A DNA stretch of 64,000 nt from Adineta ricciae (Eukaryota > Rotifera > Eurotatoria > Adinetida > Adinetidae). The notes under the pieces were generated by a model. The model saw only the letters and a list, made by a program, of their open reading frames with translations, was not told the origin of the DNA and searched no databases. Position numbers and translations under genes: made by a program. Where the stretch lies: assembly GCA_905250025.1 (NCBI GenBank), contig CAJNOJ010000234.1:1-64000 (forward strand). The letters are read 5' to 3'. Positions 9,439 through 23,436 of this stretch are shown here, one piece after another (position 1 is the stretch's first letter; every line of letters starts with the position of its first letter).

Positions 9439-11276
9439 ATGTCTTCGGAAGGAACTTCGGCAAGATACCAAACTCCACCATCTTTTAGTAGTAGTATGAT
9501 GGAGGCGGTACAGAAATTCGAATTTAAAATACAAGAAGCGATCCGTCAGTTACCTGCCATATTTAACGAAGAACAGATAGAGAATTTGAAAAAACATAAA
9601 TATGATCATGGGGGTACAACTCTGCTTGATCCATACATGCAAAAATATTGGGACTGGTTTGTGGAATTTTTCCCACTATGGATGGCACCGAATCTTCTTA
9701 CCATAATTGGATTAACATTGCATGTCAGTGCTAGCATTTTCCTCATGATTCTTACGAATGGCGCTAAAGAACCAGTAATTGAGTATATCTTTCGGGTATC
9801 GATTGTTAATATTCTAACGTTTAGTGTACTCGATGGATGTACTTCTTAACGGCACTTGGACTTTTTCTCTATCAATCGCTGGATGCTATCGATGGTAAAC
9901 AAGCTCGGCGAACTAAGTCGGCATCACCGTTAGGTGAACTTTTCGATCATGGCTGTGACTCTGTGTCAACAGGTACATTTGTTTAGTTTTTATATAAAAA
10001 GAAATGATTAAATTTTCCTATTTGACCGAAATATATTAGTATTCATCATAGTAGCATGTTGTTGTTCTTTACAACTTGGTGTCCATCCGTGGTTGATGTT
10101 CTGGAGTTGCATGTGTTCATATCTAGCTTTTTACTGCGCGCATTGGCAAACTTATGTTTCCGGAAAACTTCGATTTGGAAAGTGCGTAACGAAGAAAACA
10201 ACAATTATTCCATGATAATTCCTATATTTATGTTTAGACTGGATTGCACAGAAGCAGAGATCGCATTCATAATTGTTCATTTGATCACTGCAATCTCACC
10301 TAGTTTTTGGTCTTATACCGTTTGTACTCGCCCAGTCGTGTTCAGTTGAAAAATATCGATTTGTTTTTTTGTTCAAGATACCTGCAATAAATGTTGAATT
10401 ACGTACGATCGCAGGATTGCTAATCCTCGGTTCATCATCCTGGAGTGCTGCTAATAATATTTACATCACTCTTTCGTCAGGTATTTTTGAAAAACGAACA
10501 CCATCAGTATGTATTATTGATGTCTTACTTCAATTTAAGTACACTATTCTCTTTCTCATTAACTGAAGGGTACGAACATTCTGGTACCATTCTGGCCACT
10601 TTGTTTTTTTGTGCTACTCGCATTGGCAGCTGCTGTATGCTCAAAAACACATGCACTTAACTCACACACGTCACTGTTTTTAGTTTGTTATGGTTTCATC
10701 TTCTCAAAAATGACCAATCGATTAATAGTTCGTTCATGTTTATATATCCGAGTGAATCATCGAATAAATCCTTCTCTACTTATTTAGGTAGCACATATGT
10801 CAAAAAGCCCATTTAGTATATGGGATTCGATATTTATCGGTGCTATCGCTTTCTGCATCAATCAATCTTTCAATTGTTGTATCGGGGAACACATTTTTCT
10901 TTGGGGTTGTCTTGTAAGTTCGATAAATATTCATTCCGAGACGTACATACAAAATCGGCACATCACGGCGTGCGACAGGAGGAGAGAAACTGGGTTATAT
11001 GAATTAGATTAGCATAGAAAAAATCTGTCAGAATCTATCGTGCGTCATAAATAACTTTATTGATGAAAAGACATCCAGGGTTAAAGAGTCTTTTAAAACA
11101 AGCGAGGATGTTTTTCCTAATGCATTTATTGACTCTATTTTTTTATTTAGATCTTCAATCTATACGATTTACTTCACTACGATACAAAAGTATGTCAAGA
11201 ATTATGTGATGCATTCGATGTCTTTTGTTTTCGAGTAAAACAACCGCCGGCAGCCAACAACGATCGATCGCATTAG
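9439..11276 (+). CDS. CEPT1: choline/ethanolamine phosphotransferase (CDP-alcohol phosphotransferase)
   Basis: An integral ER/Golgi membrane enzyme of the Kennedy pathway that transfers phosphocholine or phosphoethanolamine from the CDP-alcohol to diacylglycerol. Exon 2 holds the complete CDP-alcohol phosphotransferase signature D-x2-DG-x2-AR-x8-G-x3-D-x3-D ([10 protein letters not shown]...GELFDHGCD). Eight exons: 9439-9774, 9825-9972, about 10041-10181, 10240-10318, 10380-10506, 10569-10725, 10788-10913 and 11151-11276. Family blocks include [24 protein letters not shown] in the late helices and a short charged C-tail. The ATG gives an N-terminus of the usual length, with an acidic/amphipathic helix before TM1. 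The last intron (about 237 bases) is longer than the others. CHPT1 and CEPT1 cannot be told apart by eye, so the symbol is approximate. The gene sits between two paralogous receptors on the same strand. Confidence 0.92.
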
Positions 11277-12029
11277 TTATCAGTCAATCGTAACTCCGAT
11301 GTATTACTCCAGCTTTCACGTCAGAAACGTTTTAGTCCTGAAAAAAGAAAGAATAATTATTTCGTAATTGAAGCTAACATTTCTTTTGTGTAAGGATTAC
11401 CAATGAATACATAAAGAATCAATCTTTTGTCATTAATCATAGAAAACTAATGAATTAGTTGTTTATTAAAAATGCATCTGCTTGACGAAATCCTCGTTGA
11501 TATGTACGCATATCACACCCGCAAAATGCGATGATTCTTCGAGAATATGCAGATAGGAAGTGCGATTGTGCTGAATGATAGGAGAAAGAAATGACACATT
11601 CAGAATGTCCCGAGATCGATACTCATTCTATTCCAGTTTGCATTATCAGATGGCGTATTTTTTATGATACATCGTAAATGATTAATATCTGCATATTACA
11701 TTGTTAGATTCTCTTTCTCGGAAAGAATAAAAGCTGAACGTCGTAGATCAATGGAGTAGAGTTCAAAACATTGTTGCATGTCTAAAAACTATGAAGGGTA
11801 GATCAGTGACAGGAAAGTGTATTCACACAAGCTATAATTACAGAACGTCGAAAGGAGTTTCCGATGAATGTTAATATCGTATTGCATAGTGGGTACTAAA
11901 AACTAGACAGATAATGTGGGAGTCATCAGTACATTTCCAGCTTCATTTTTTCTTTTTAAGATCGCAATTATACGAATTCATGGTGACCACACAGCTTGAC
12001 GAGACAGAACAACGAAGTTGTTACTATCT
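11277..12029. other. intergenic, upstream of GPCR B
   Basis: I see no gene. The stretch has the phosphotransferase 3' UTR and the upstream region of the second receptor. It lacks the homology to the receptor A upstream region that a recent tandem copy would show by eye. Confidence 0.45.
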
Positions 12030-12980
12030 ATGATGACGTATTATAAGAATAATAATAGCAATACGAATGCATCAGTGGACGAGCATGATTATCGTAATGT
12101 TTTTGCCACTTATTATCCGTTATTTCTTGTGATTATGGGCACGATTCTCAATGTTCTGACGTACCTTATACTTTATCGGCCGATCTTTCGTGATTCTATG
12201 CGGCAATCGACATTGTATTACATGCGCGCAATAGCCATTTTCGATATTTTAATGTTATACGGCTGGAATCTCGATCACTTTCTCTATCGAGCCTATGGAT
12301 TCATGTTACAAACCTGGTCCATTCCAACCTGTAAGTTAGGCTCATTCCTCAATTATTTTGCGTCACAAGTTTCCGCTTGGCTACGCGTATCGATTTGCTT
12401 CGAACGATGTTTAGCGCTGAATTGGCCTCATAAACTTTCGTCTTACCAATCGAAAAATGTTCTCATCATTATTTCATGCATTGTGATCGTATTCACATTA
12501 ATCAACTTGCATTTCATCTTATTCGCCTGTTATTTCAACGAGAATGGCACAATGAATCTCAATGCGCGCTTGTATCAAATCTATCCTCTTTGGGATTATA
12601 TTAACTTAGTTATTTACAATTGTGTGCCATTTATTTTGATGGTTTCATTCAATAGTAACGTCATTTATCATCTCATGCGTTTTCGTTATGTTGGTGCAAT
12701 TCAAAATGCGCGTATTCAACATCGTTCGATATCGATCACCTTGATTATAACCACATTCCTCTTTTTAATCATGACCATTCCTGCAACGATCTGCTATGCA
12801 TTTTTCTATGCTACAGCAAGTCGTTTTGTTCTTCATTTATTCGATTATATTCTTTACACATATCACATTTTGTCATTTCCAATCTATTTAATCACACTTC
12901 GCGAGTTTCGGCAAGAGATCTACTCGCTAATCGTTCAGACTCGATGGTATCGAACAGAGTTATTGTTTCATTATCGATAA
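12030..12980 (+). CDS. rhodopsin-like 7TM receptor, orphan (paralogue B)
   Basis: An intronless 316-residue seven-helix receptor, closely similar to the one at 8178-9110 through all helices (MRAIAIFDILMLYGWNLDH, SAWLRV, PLWDYINL, YTYHILSFP). The N-terminus is Asn-rich with potential glycosylation sites. The TM3 motif is ERC (FERCL) instead of the DRY of its paralogue, which may change G-protein coupling or resting activity. The first ATG is at 12030; the reading frame stays open a few codons upstream from a TTG, which I did not use. The ligand is unknown. Confidence 0.88.
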   Translation: MMTYYKNNNSNTNASVDEHDYRNVFATYYPLFLVIMGTILNVLTYLILYRPIFRDSMRQSTLYYMRAIAIFDILMLYGWNLDHFLYRAYGFMLQTWSIPTCKLGSFLNYFASQVSAWLRVSICFERCLALNWPHKLSSYQSKNVLIIISCIVIVFTLINLHFILFACYFNENGTMNLNARLYQIYPLWDYINLVIYNCVPFILMVSFNSNVIYHLMRFRYVGAIQNARIQHRSISITLIITTFLFLIMTIPATICYAFFYATASRFVLHLFDYILYTYHILSFPIYLITLREFRQEIYSLIVQTRWYRTELLFHYR

Positions 12981-13308
12981 AATAAGCTTGCAAATGATTG
13001 AAATTTGTTATTCCAAACTGATTGTCTTTCGTTGTTCTTTTTGTTGGTAGCAGTGACATGCATTAAATACAGTAAAAAAAGAAACAGAAGAAGAAGAAAA
13101 AAACCGTCTTCACACATTCCAAATGATCAAAATTTTGTTATGGAAACTAAGAGAAGCAATGAACAGAGATCTCGAATACAAACGGCGGTAAGCGAATATA
13201 AAAAGAAAGAAGGAAACAATGAGGAAGAGAATATTGCGACTGATAAATTACGCATATATGTATAGAGAAAGATAGATAAATATGTATACTAATGTACATA
13301 CATAAGGA
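12981..13308. other. intergenic between convergent GPCR B and aPKC
   Basis: Purine-rich sequence. The open frame at 13005-13265 is Lys/Arg-rich, begins with TTG and looks compositional. It contains the 3' UTRs of two converging genes. Confidence 0.5.
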
Positions 13309-15932
<2,624 letters not shown>

Positions 15933-16159
15933 CACAGTTTATATGTAGAACATGACGGAATGTATAGATCTAAAAATTCTAATAAAATAAAATAGCTAAG
16001 TTTCCTGAGAGAAGTTGGCTTTTGCTTTAAATAAAAAAAAAGTATCTTTAAGATCACAACAGACAACTCATTTTCGTATCTATGTCACACAAATACACAT
16101 ATAACATATATATACACACACACACATTTACTATAAAACATCTAGACGGGAAAAGGAAA

Positions 16160-17242
16160 TTACTCATGAACAATACGTTGATTGAGATTTGGATGAAGCG
16201 GTTTAATAGTATGTGAATTTCGTGATAAACCGACGCGAGATGGTTGACTAGTTGGAATAACGATTTTACTTGTTGGAAAGCCTAATGGTGTATTGCATTT
16301 CTTCTTGACGACATCAATCGACAAGGCTAAATCGAGAAGAAATAGTAGTGAAAGAGTTGGTTAGTTGTCAGATACTTGTCGGTTTTTGTTGAGCACGTGT
16401 TGTTGATCGAGTTGAATTGAGATCGAGTGGTGTAATTGGTGGTGCTTCTGAAGAAAGGGAAAAATTGATTTGTTTGTTTGGTATTCAATTTACCTGGTGT
16501 TTTTGTTGTTTCTTTTGATTTACGAAGTGGTTTCTTTTCCGGTGTTGGTTCTTCTTCTTCCTCTTTTTCTTCTTCACTACTAGGTTCACTTTCAGCGACA
16601 TCTTCGTCTACACTAACATTGATTAATATCATAAATGAAACAGACCGTATCCTACCTTCAATTTCCTCTTCTTCTCGTTTAATTCGTTTGCTTTTCGGTG
16701 AGAAATCTTCGTCCTGTTCATCAGATTTTTTCTCTGTTGTTATTTTACTATCTAAAATGTAACATAATAGATATTCTCTTCGTGAAATCGATTCCTTACC
16801 TTGACTTGTTTCTGTTGATTGACTAGTTGTACTTTGAGTATCATCGACCATAACTGGAATTTCAATTGAAACTTCAACTTCTTTCGAAAGTTTGAGGGCC
16901 AGATCGATCTCTTCTTGTTCAACTTTTGATAATCTGCTCACACATGAAAATTATCATCAATCTACTGCTTCCAACTGTAACAAACTTTTCTGATCGTTTT
17001 CGTGGTGGCGCTCGAGTCGACGACTTAGTTTCATTTTTCTCTTGCTTCTCTTTTGAGCTACGAGTTTTCTTCGAAACAAAGTCTAAAGCGAGAAAACGTA
17101 AAATTTCATTGTCAAACCTTAGCTTTACCATCATCGTCATCAATCTCTGTATATGACACTGACTTCGCTGAACTAAACATGACAAAACACACTTGAAAAT
17201 ATCAGACACATCAACAACTGCATACCGTTTTGCACCGGGCAT
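16160..17242 (-). CDS. RAD51AP1: RAD51AP1-like RAD51-associated protein
   Basis: A DNA- and RAD51-binding stimulator of D-loop formation in the nucleus. Eight exons (17242-17226, 17172-17129, 17082-16986, 16933-16800, 16751-16656, 16607-16494, 16447-16376, 16326-16160) total 741 bases, 246 residues. The N-terminus has the basic/aromatic pattern ending DDDDFVSKKTR, like the DDDFVS block of vertebrate RAD51AP1. The middle holds an EEIDLALKLSKE helix, a Lys/Glu-rich nuclear region and an acidic run. The C-terminus has RVGLSR...IKPLHPNLN, matching the RAD51-interaction motif GLSRLARVKPLHP. Intron phases are consistent throughout. An upstream exon (17475-17466, with a GTATGC donor joining to 17247) would add five in-frame residues (MFNDN), so the true start may be 17475. 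Identification rests on the two terminal motifs; the rest is low-complexity. Confidence 0.85.
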
Positions 17243-17655
17243 GTTATCTAGAAAAGAAAAAAGAAACAACAGTGATTCAAAAATCTGTCACATCAATGTC
17301 AAAATGTGATTAGTGTGTGAGTTAACTGTTACTAGGCAGGCATCATAAAAAGAGTTATATCATTGGAAGAAAAATTTTGCAATATAAGCTTCGTATGCAA
17401 AGAACAATATTGACAGTCGACAATCACGTCACATGTGATATCTGAATACTAATAGTCTAGCATACCATTAAACATTGGAAGAGGAAGTCTCGATCTAAAA
17501 AAACACAAACATAAATAACAAACCAAGACATATATCTGTGCACAAACATAAGCGAATCTCATTCATTTTATTCAGCTGTTTTTTTATTAAAATAGAACGA
17601 AGAATGTATTGATAAATGTAAATGATGACTGGATGATTTCATTGTTAAACATGTA
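17243..17655. other. RAD51AP1 upstream region and VPS37 upstream/3' flank
   Basis: This holds the 5' region of RAD51AP1. A probable upstream exon lies at about 17466-17497: an acceptor follows a T-rich tract near 17498-17505 and a GTATGC donor sits at 17465. It contains an ATG in frame with the main coding sequence. The rest is the 3' flank of VPS37's neighbour region. No other gene was seen. Confidence 0.4.
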
Positions 17656-18402
17656 TTAATTTGAATTGAAGAAAGATGAACCTGAAGAAGTGTGTAGTAA
17701 TTCACGAAATTTTTCAGCTTTGATTTTCAATTCATGTGCTCGTTTGCGATTTTCGATAAAACGACGTTCGAAATCCGTGACTTCGTCTTCACTTTTTGCA
17801 CCATAGAAGAAATCCTCAGCAGTCTCCTGAAAACGAACAATAATGAATGCATTTCGCATAACCGCTAATCATCGACAAAACTTGACCAACCTCAGTAGTA
17901 CGTTCGAGTTCAGATGCTGCTGTTTGTAAAAGCACCCAGGTCATTTCCGGATTGTTCTCACCGACTCGCTCTTCTATTACAATCAAGATAAACAAATGTT
18001 TTTGATCAATTCGAAAAGAAACTCAAAACGTTTTACCGTATTGTTGCCGAACAAGATCGTATTCTTCTTTGGCTTTGTTGAGTTCGTCATATACTTCTCG
18101 AAGTTTCTCTCTTTCGTCAGAAAGAACCGGTTCCTTGTCTAGATTATCGATTGCGAGACGATTGATATTGAGTTTCAAACTTTCCTTTATCGTTTCTGTA
18201 TGTTGCATCTAAAGTAATTATTTTGCAATGATAACATTTACTTTGGCAAATATATGCGTCTTACTTCGTTTAGATTGGTAACGAACTTGTTTATCTCGTC
18301 CGGATTATGATACAATTTTTGTAAATCATCATCACTTTTCTGACTAATGATATTTCGTAGTTCGCTTAGAAGATTATCATAATTTACATAATGACCGTTC
18401 AT
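17656..18402 (-). CDS. VPS37: VPS37, ESCRT-I subunit
   Basis: A component of ESCRT-I, which sorts ubiquitinated cargo into multivesicular endosomes together with TSG101, VPS28 and MVB12. Four exons (18402-18265, 18208-18037, 17973-17891, 17826-17656) total 564 bases, 187 residues. The Mod(r) domain is almost entirely helical and charged. Its C-terminal half carries the family pattern of an acidic helix, ETAEDFFYG, a DFERRFIENRKRAHELKIKAEKF helix pair and a short Ser-rich tail. There is no proline-rich C-terminus as in VPS37A/B/C long forms. The start is the first ATG that places the N-terminal helix; the frame is open further upstream but only from a TTG. The paralogue type (A to D) is not resolvable. 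Confidence 0.85.
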
Positions 18403-19222
18403 AATGTTATTTAGAGAAAACAACACTTGAGAATGAATATTTCTTTTGCTTGTTTCGTTCTTTCTCTTCGTTTAAACAAATAAAATAGGTCATGATTCAT
18501 TTCACTACACGCTTATTGCTATTGCTTTTCCACTCACCAATCAGATTGCAAGGAGAAAATTCTTCGTTTTTAACATTAAATTAAAAGAAAACAGATAAGC
18601 AGATTTATTCATATTTATGTCGATCAGGAAATACATCGAGTAATGGTTCAACAATGTTTTCGAATCTTTGCAACATATTGCTCGACTTGCTCAACTAGTG
18701 AATGAAACTGAAGTTTTTCTGCATCACTCAGTAGGGGCGTTTCCTCTCTCAATAAGACCGAGTGCGGTGATATTTATCTCGTTTGTATTAACAACTGAAA
18801 TATTTGGCATATACGATGTTGAGGACTGCTGCATCATACTTACTCATATGATAACCCACGAAAATAATAGCAGCAAGTTATTTCTAACATATCTTTGCAA
18901 GTATATACAAAAGCTACTGATATTCTAATGACTCGGCACTTTATCACTATCGTCTGTGTATGTATAATTCTAATTGAATCAAGTACTGCATTCGAACGTT
19001 GTTATTAGTCCTGCACTCAATAGACTCCATCAAATTTGATTTCGAGATATGATTTTTGAATAAAGATGCACCAGTCAAGAATGTAGCTAGGAATGCAACA
19101 TGTAAACCACGGTCACGTCTTTATCTTTATCGTTCGTAGATATTCAACAGCAGTAAGTTGATGCGACGTAATAAAATTGCCCTTAATATTTCTCCTTGAA
19201 TTCTATTACCTTATTAATACAT
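18403..19222. other. intergenic VPS37 / LEG1 with possible decayed coding remnant
   Basis: This is the divergent upstream region of VPS37 (minus) and LEG1 (plus). On the minus strand between about 18600 and 18860 there are protein-like stretches in different frames (for example ETPLLSDAEKLQFHSLVEQ, then ENIVEPLLDVFPDRHKYE before a stop). Frame changes separate them, and no splice pair I tried joins them cleanly. A strong GTAAGT donor lies near 18848-18853 on the minus strand. It may be an unannotated small gene or a relic. Confidence 0.35.
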
Positions 19223-20296
19223 ATGTTATCAATCTCAACGATATTTCTTCTGTTTCTTTGCACCAATACCAATGCTCGTACAAATGATGACAGACCGAAC
19301 TTTTACCCACCTTTATGGCATTCAGTTCCATCATCTATAGATGAATTTCCATTGATCAACGAATCAGTAGTACAATACCGATTAATCGATCCGTGGTTTT
19401 ATCCTCATCGACTTGGTCTATTTAAGATTCTGGTCAATGTCACCACGCCATATATGCCGTTTTGTTCATCATCGAATGCATCGAATATACTCTTCGCGTT
19501 ACCATCTCAATTCGGTTGGTTGTTCAGTTCGAATCGTTTGTTTACGAATGGAACAATGTACATGTCAACGGATAGTTGGTGGGCATCGGCAAATTATTAT
19601 CTATCCGTTGTACCATTTCTTGCTGCTGTCGATGTCGGTTTGATTGAAAAGGAAGCATTTCGAATTGTTCAACAGGAGAACTTCTGTTCGAATTCTGCTC
19701 AATGTTTTCAACAAATCCCAAATGCTATGAATCAATGGCATTTATTTTTTCGTCGTCTCCGAAACCCAGAATCTTGTATTGCTAAGAAAAAACTTACTCC
19801 ACGCACTATTGATGAATGTTATTTGGAACCAATATGGTCAGCGTATAAGAGGTCAATTCATGATAGTTTACCACTAGTCGAGTCGAAATTACAATATTTA
19901 CCTTCTGAAGTGGAAAAGATGTTTGGTCTCGGATGGGCAAGACTACTCCATTTGATTTCGATGACAAGGAAAAATACGAATCTCTACGAAACACTGAAAA
20001 ATCAACGAAAATTCTTACCATTTCGAATGTTAACATCATTGGATCGAACAGCAGATTCCAATGATTTTCCCGATTCAGTCAATCATTCATTAAAAATCCT
20101 CCTCACATTTCGTTTCGATTGGTTATCCTTCGTTGAATACTTTTGGCAAAAGCTGACGTGCACTTATGAAGGAAGAATCTATGCTCAACAAATACTGGAA
20201 GTAATGTCTGTGTCCAAATTACTTGCTTTTCATTATTTAGTTAAAGCAAGTATAAATGCGCTGATAGAAAAATGCGAACCTATGCCACATGTTTGA
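19223..20296 (+). CDS. LEG1-family secreted protein
   Basis: An intronless 357-residue protein with an N-terminal signal peptide (MLSISTIFLLFLCTNTNA), so secreted. Family blocks recognised are YPPLWHSVPSSIDEF, IDPWFYPHRLGLFKILVN, the LPSQFGWLFSSNRL segment, STDSWWASANYYLS followed by PFLAAVDVG, and paired cysteines in the second half. This is the DUF781/LEG1 family, known from vertebrates (liver-enriched gene 1, C6orf58). Its molecular function is unsettled; reported roles are in liver growth and mucosal secretion. The ATG at 19223 was chosen because it begins the signal peptide; the frame extends 27 bases upstream from a TTG. Several N-glycosylation sequons are present. The lack of introns contrasts with nearby genes. 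Confidence 0.87.
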   Translation: MLSISTIFLLFLCTNTNARTNDDRPNFYPPLWHSVPSSIDEFPLINESVVQYRLIDPWFYPHRLGLFKILVNVTTPYMPFCSSSNASNILFALPSQFGWLFSSNRLFTNGTMYMSTDSWWASANYYLSVVPFLAAVDVGLIEKEAFRIVQQENFCSNSAQCFQQIPNAMNQWHLFFRRLRNPESCIAKKKLTPRTIDECYLEPIWSAYKRSIHDSLPLVESKLQYLPSEVEKMFGLGWARLLHLISMTRKNTNLYETLKNQRKFLPFRMLTSLDRTADSNDFPDSVNHSLKILLTFRFDWLSFVEYFWQKLTCTYEGRIYAQQILEVMSVSKLLAFHYLVKASINALIEKCEPMPHV

Positions 20297-20520
20297 AAAT
20301 TCGTATTTCGTTTTAATAATAAAAGACGAGGTCATGTCTGATGTGCAATTGCGAATGTACTTTGGCGATTTAGTGAATAATGAACATTGATTTATTGCTT
20401 ATATATATATGCAAAAACGAACTAGATTGAGTCATTGCAACGATAGAAATGATTAGAAAATAAAGCGAAAAGAAAATAGATTGATTTTGATCTGGAGAAA
20501 GGTTAGTTGGTCGATCGAGT

Positions 20521-21863
20521 TTAGTCTGCATAGGTCGCATTTTTTCTTCGATGTTGATTCTGTTTTTTATTATCCTGTTGATGTATCAATGCTTCTCGGA
20601 TGTAAAGTTTCTGATCAGAATTTAGTCCACGTGGATATTCAACATCGAATTCAATGATTAAATCTCCGTATTTATCCGCATCAGACATCAATGGCATACC
20701 TTGACCTGGAATGCGTTTCTTATAACCAGGTCTAAATATACGACAGAAAATTTCTTTGTTTAAGATGAGAAGGTTTTGTTAAGTTTTACCGGACGATTTC
20801 ATTAACGGGAATGTCTAATAATCTTCCATCGAGATGTTCAATGTGCAATGTGATACCGGTTAATGCGTGTCCTAAATTAATCTTAGCTGTGTGGATAAGA
20901 TCGGCGTTTTCCCGACGAAAGTTTGGATGTGGTTTGTCTTTAACTGTGAAAACCAGATCTGATGGTATATTGTTCGGACCTTGATCACCTTCACCTTCGA
21001 AAGTAACTTGTGTACCTGGCAGCCAGCCACGTTTAACAGTAATCGAAAGAATCTTTTCTCGAATACTTGATGATATACCATCATCATTCATAATCTGAAG
21101 AGAGTATCAAAAGAAAAATGTGTATGATTGACTTCTTATATGCTTTACTCGTCGACTTATTTTGATTTTCTTGATTGCACCATGATAACAATCTTCCAGA
21201 GATAGTAGGAGATCACGTACAATTGGAGGATCTTTTCTTCGTCGGCCGCGACCATCGACACAGCCAAAGCCTAAACTTCGATCTTGTGCAGCACTTGTAT
21301 AAAAGTCTAAATAGGAAAATGCCATTGCTCTAATCTATCATTTGAAAATTCAATCTAACCTGCGAATGGATTATCACCACCGAAAAAATCTCGAAATACT
21401 TTGTCAGCATCGCCATGAAATACATATTCATCCGTCCATTCATTTTCTGTTCCTGAAAAAAAAAAGAAATCTTGTCTCGTATTTCAATCATTGTCGTCAG
21501 CCAAATCAAGTCCAACCTGTTGGTACTCCACATCGCAAACCTTCATCACCAAACTGATCGTATATTGCTCGTCTTCTATCTTAATTTCAATTCAAACAGC
21601 TCTCTATTCAAAGCAAACAACAATAAAGATAACCTACTGTCACTTAATATATCATATGCTTCAGCAATATCATAAAATTTCATAGCTGAATTCGGATCAT
21701 TAGAGTTCTTTAGCGGATGAAATTTTAATGCTAATCGACGATAACTAAACAAGGCAAGTGCGGATGGATACAACCGATCTATTCTTCATACTTACGCGGC
21801 TTTGATATCCTTATCCGTTGCACTTCGAGTTAGTTGAAGAATACGATACGGATCTTTCGACAT
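20521..21863 (-). CDS. DNAJB13: DNAJB13-like ciliary DnaJ protein
   Basis: A type II J-domain protein. DNAJB13 is a radial spoke component of motile cilia and sperm flagella. Seven exons (21863-21796, 21744-21638, 21579-21517, 21452-21360, 21306-21149, 21094-20790, 20731-20521) total 1005 bases, 334 residues. The J-domain helix II ends in [11 protein letters not shown]: the catalytic HPD tripeptide is HPL, as in vertebrate DNAJB13, so Hsp70 stimulation is probably lost. [21 protein letters not shown], the [22 protein letters not shown] block and the C-terminal client-binding domain ([30 protein letters not shown]) follow. The basic Lys/Gln/Arg-rich tail is longer than in vertebrates. All exon phases agree, so the call is firm. 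Confidence 0.93.
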
Positions 21864-23436
21864 TTGTTTCTATCTAACTTTTCTTGAAGAAGAACTCTTT
21901 TGGTTACTATACGCGCTCTATCTAGTTACGAGAAAAGAAAAATGTTACTTTTACCATCGGTATCTCCACTTGCATAGCAACGACTTCTTTGCTATACAGC
22001 AAACAAGCGACATCCACATGGAACGTGGTAATTTATTTTGTCTATAGTCATACAAATATAGAAACATGAGAATTCGAGAAATCAACACGTGTAATAAGAT
22101 TTTAATTATGAAAAAGAAATTCGATATGGCACACAATTCTGTCTGATAGTTGCATTTATTTTTAAAACTAGACCTAGAATGATTCCGTACAGATTCCATG
22201 ATCGATTGTACAAACAACAGTATGTAATAGAACAATCAGGAACTTTGAGATCTTCTTCGAACTTGTTGAATATGTTACTGTAATCAAGCAAATGTCAACT
22301 GAAAAGCAAAGTTATTCTTATTTTGATTTCGGTTGATTGAAAAAGAGAAAAAAATCTAATTAAAAAGATATGATCTCTGACTTTTTAGTCTTTGGCATTT
22401 ATTTTTCCTCCTCCCCCCTCCGCTTTCTTCTTCTTCGCTTTTCTACACTCTTCCTTGTTGTTTGTTTTGCTTCATATGGCCAAAAACGGATCATGTCTGT
22501 AAATAGAAGAAAAAGAACTTCTTATCAGAACAAAATAACTCTGTCATCTGATGTCGTTTATTATTAAGTAAGTGCGATCAGGAACAAAGGCGAAGAAATT
22601 TGAGCTTTAATCAAACAAAAATTTTGCAAACTTTTTCGTCCAGTTATAAACTCATCAGAAATTCAAGTCAAGGAATGACGTATTGTTCTTAGGAAAAGGA
22701 AAAAGGAGCGACATTGATTGCTCTATAGAACTTCACATTCTTGTATTGTTAAAAAAGAAATTCATCATCATTTTACATCATATATCCGATCATTAATCAT
22801 ATTAGCAAAAAAAAACGTCGTCATTAGCATCGCCGGAAATCATTTTCTTTTTGAGAAAGAAGAAAATTATCTTTTTTTCGTTTCTACTGGGCACAATCCG
22901 ATGGGAAGAATAACCAGCGACATCTATCAGCTTTCTTTCTTGTTTTTCTTCGTATATTTAGTTTTCCTGAGAACAAGTGCACAAAAAACCATCGATTTCT
23001 TGAGCAGCGCTAAAATAAAAGTAAAAAGAGCTTTTCGACTTGTTTGACATGTTATAACTATTGATTACTACAAAACAGAGACTCTTTGCATAGTTAATGG
23101 CGCTTAACAACGGCTGCTGATTCGTTCGTTTTCATCTCTTTCTTTTCTTTCCCTACAACAGAACTGTCTAAATCCATTTAAAATAATTTCATTATTTCAA
23201 ACTAAATGTTTTTCTTTTTTTTTGTTTCGTTTTAGGTAAATATTAGTTTTTATCCATATCTCGATTGATCTATTCAATTATATGAACTCTTTCGTTTTCT
23301 AGTCTTCCTCTGTCTGTTCTTTTCTTCTGTCTATGATTTTCCTAATTAATCGATTCTACATCAAATAAAACGTACAAAAAAAAACAAAGCCAAACATTCG
23401 AGAAGAAACGAACAATTTTATTTGAAATAAAAACCA
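21864..23436. other. intergenic, divergent DNAJB13 / CDC14 upstream region
   Basis: About 1.6 kb with no recognised gene. Open frames near 22106-22291 (minus) and 22718-23047 (plus) are Phe/Ser/Lys-rich and show no domain. It contains pyrimidine tracts near 22400-22440 and 23210-23230. The last part is the 5' UTR of CDC14. Confidence 0.45.

Noticed and set aside
13005-13265. 86-codon open frame after GPCR B
   Set aside because: It starts with TTG and is Lys/Arg/Glu-rich in a purine-rich stretch between convergent genes.
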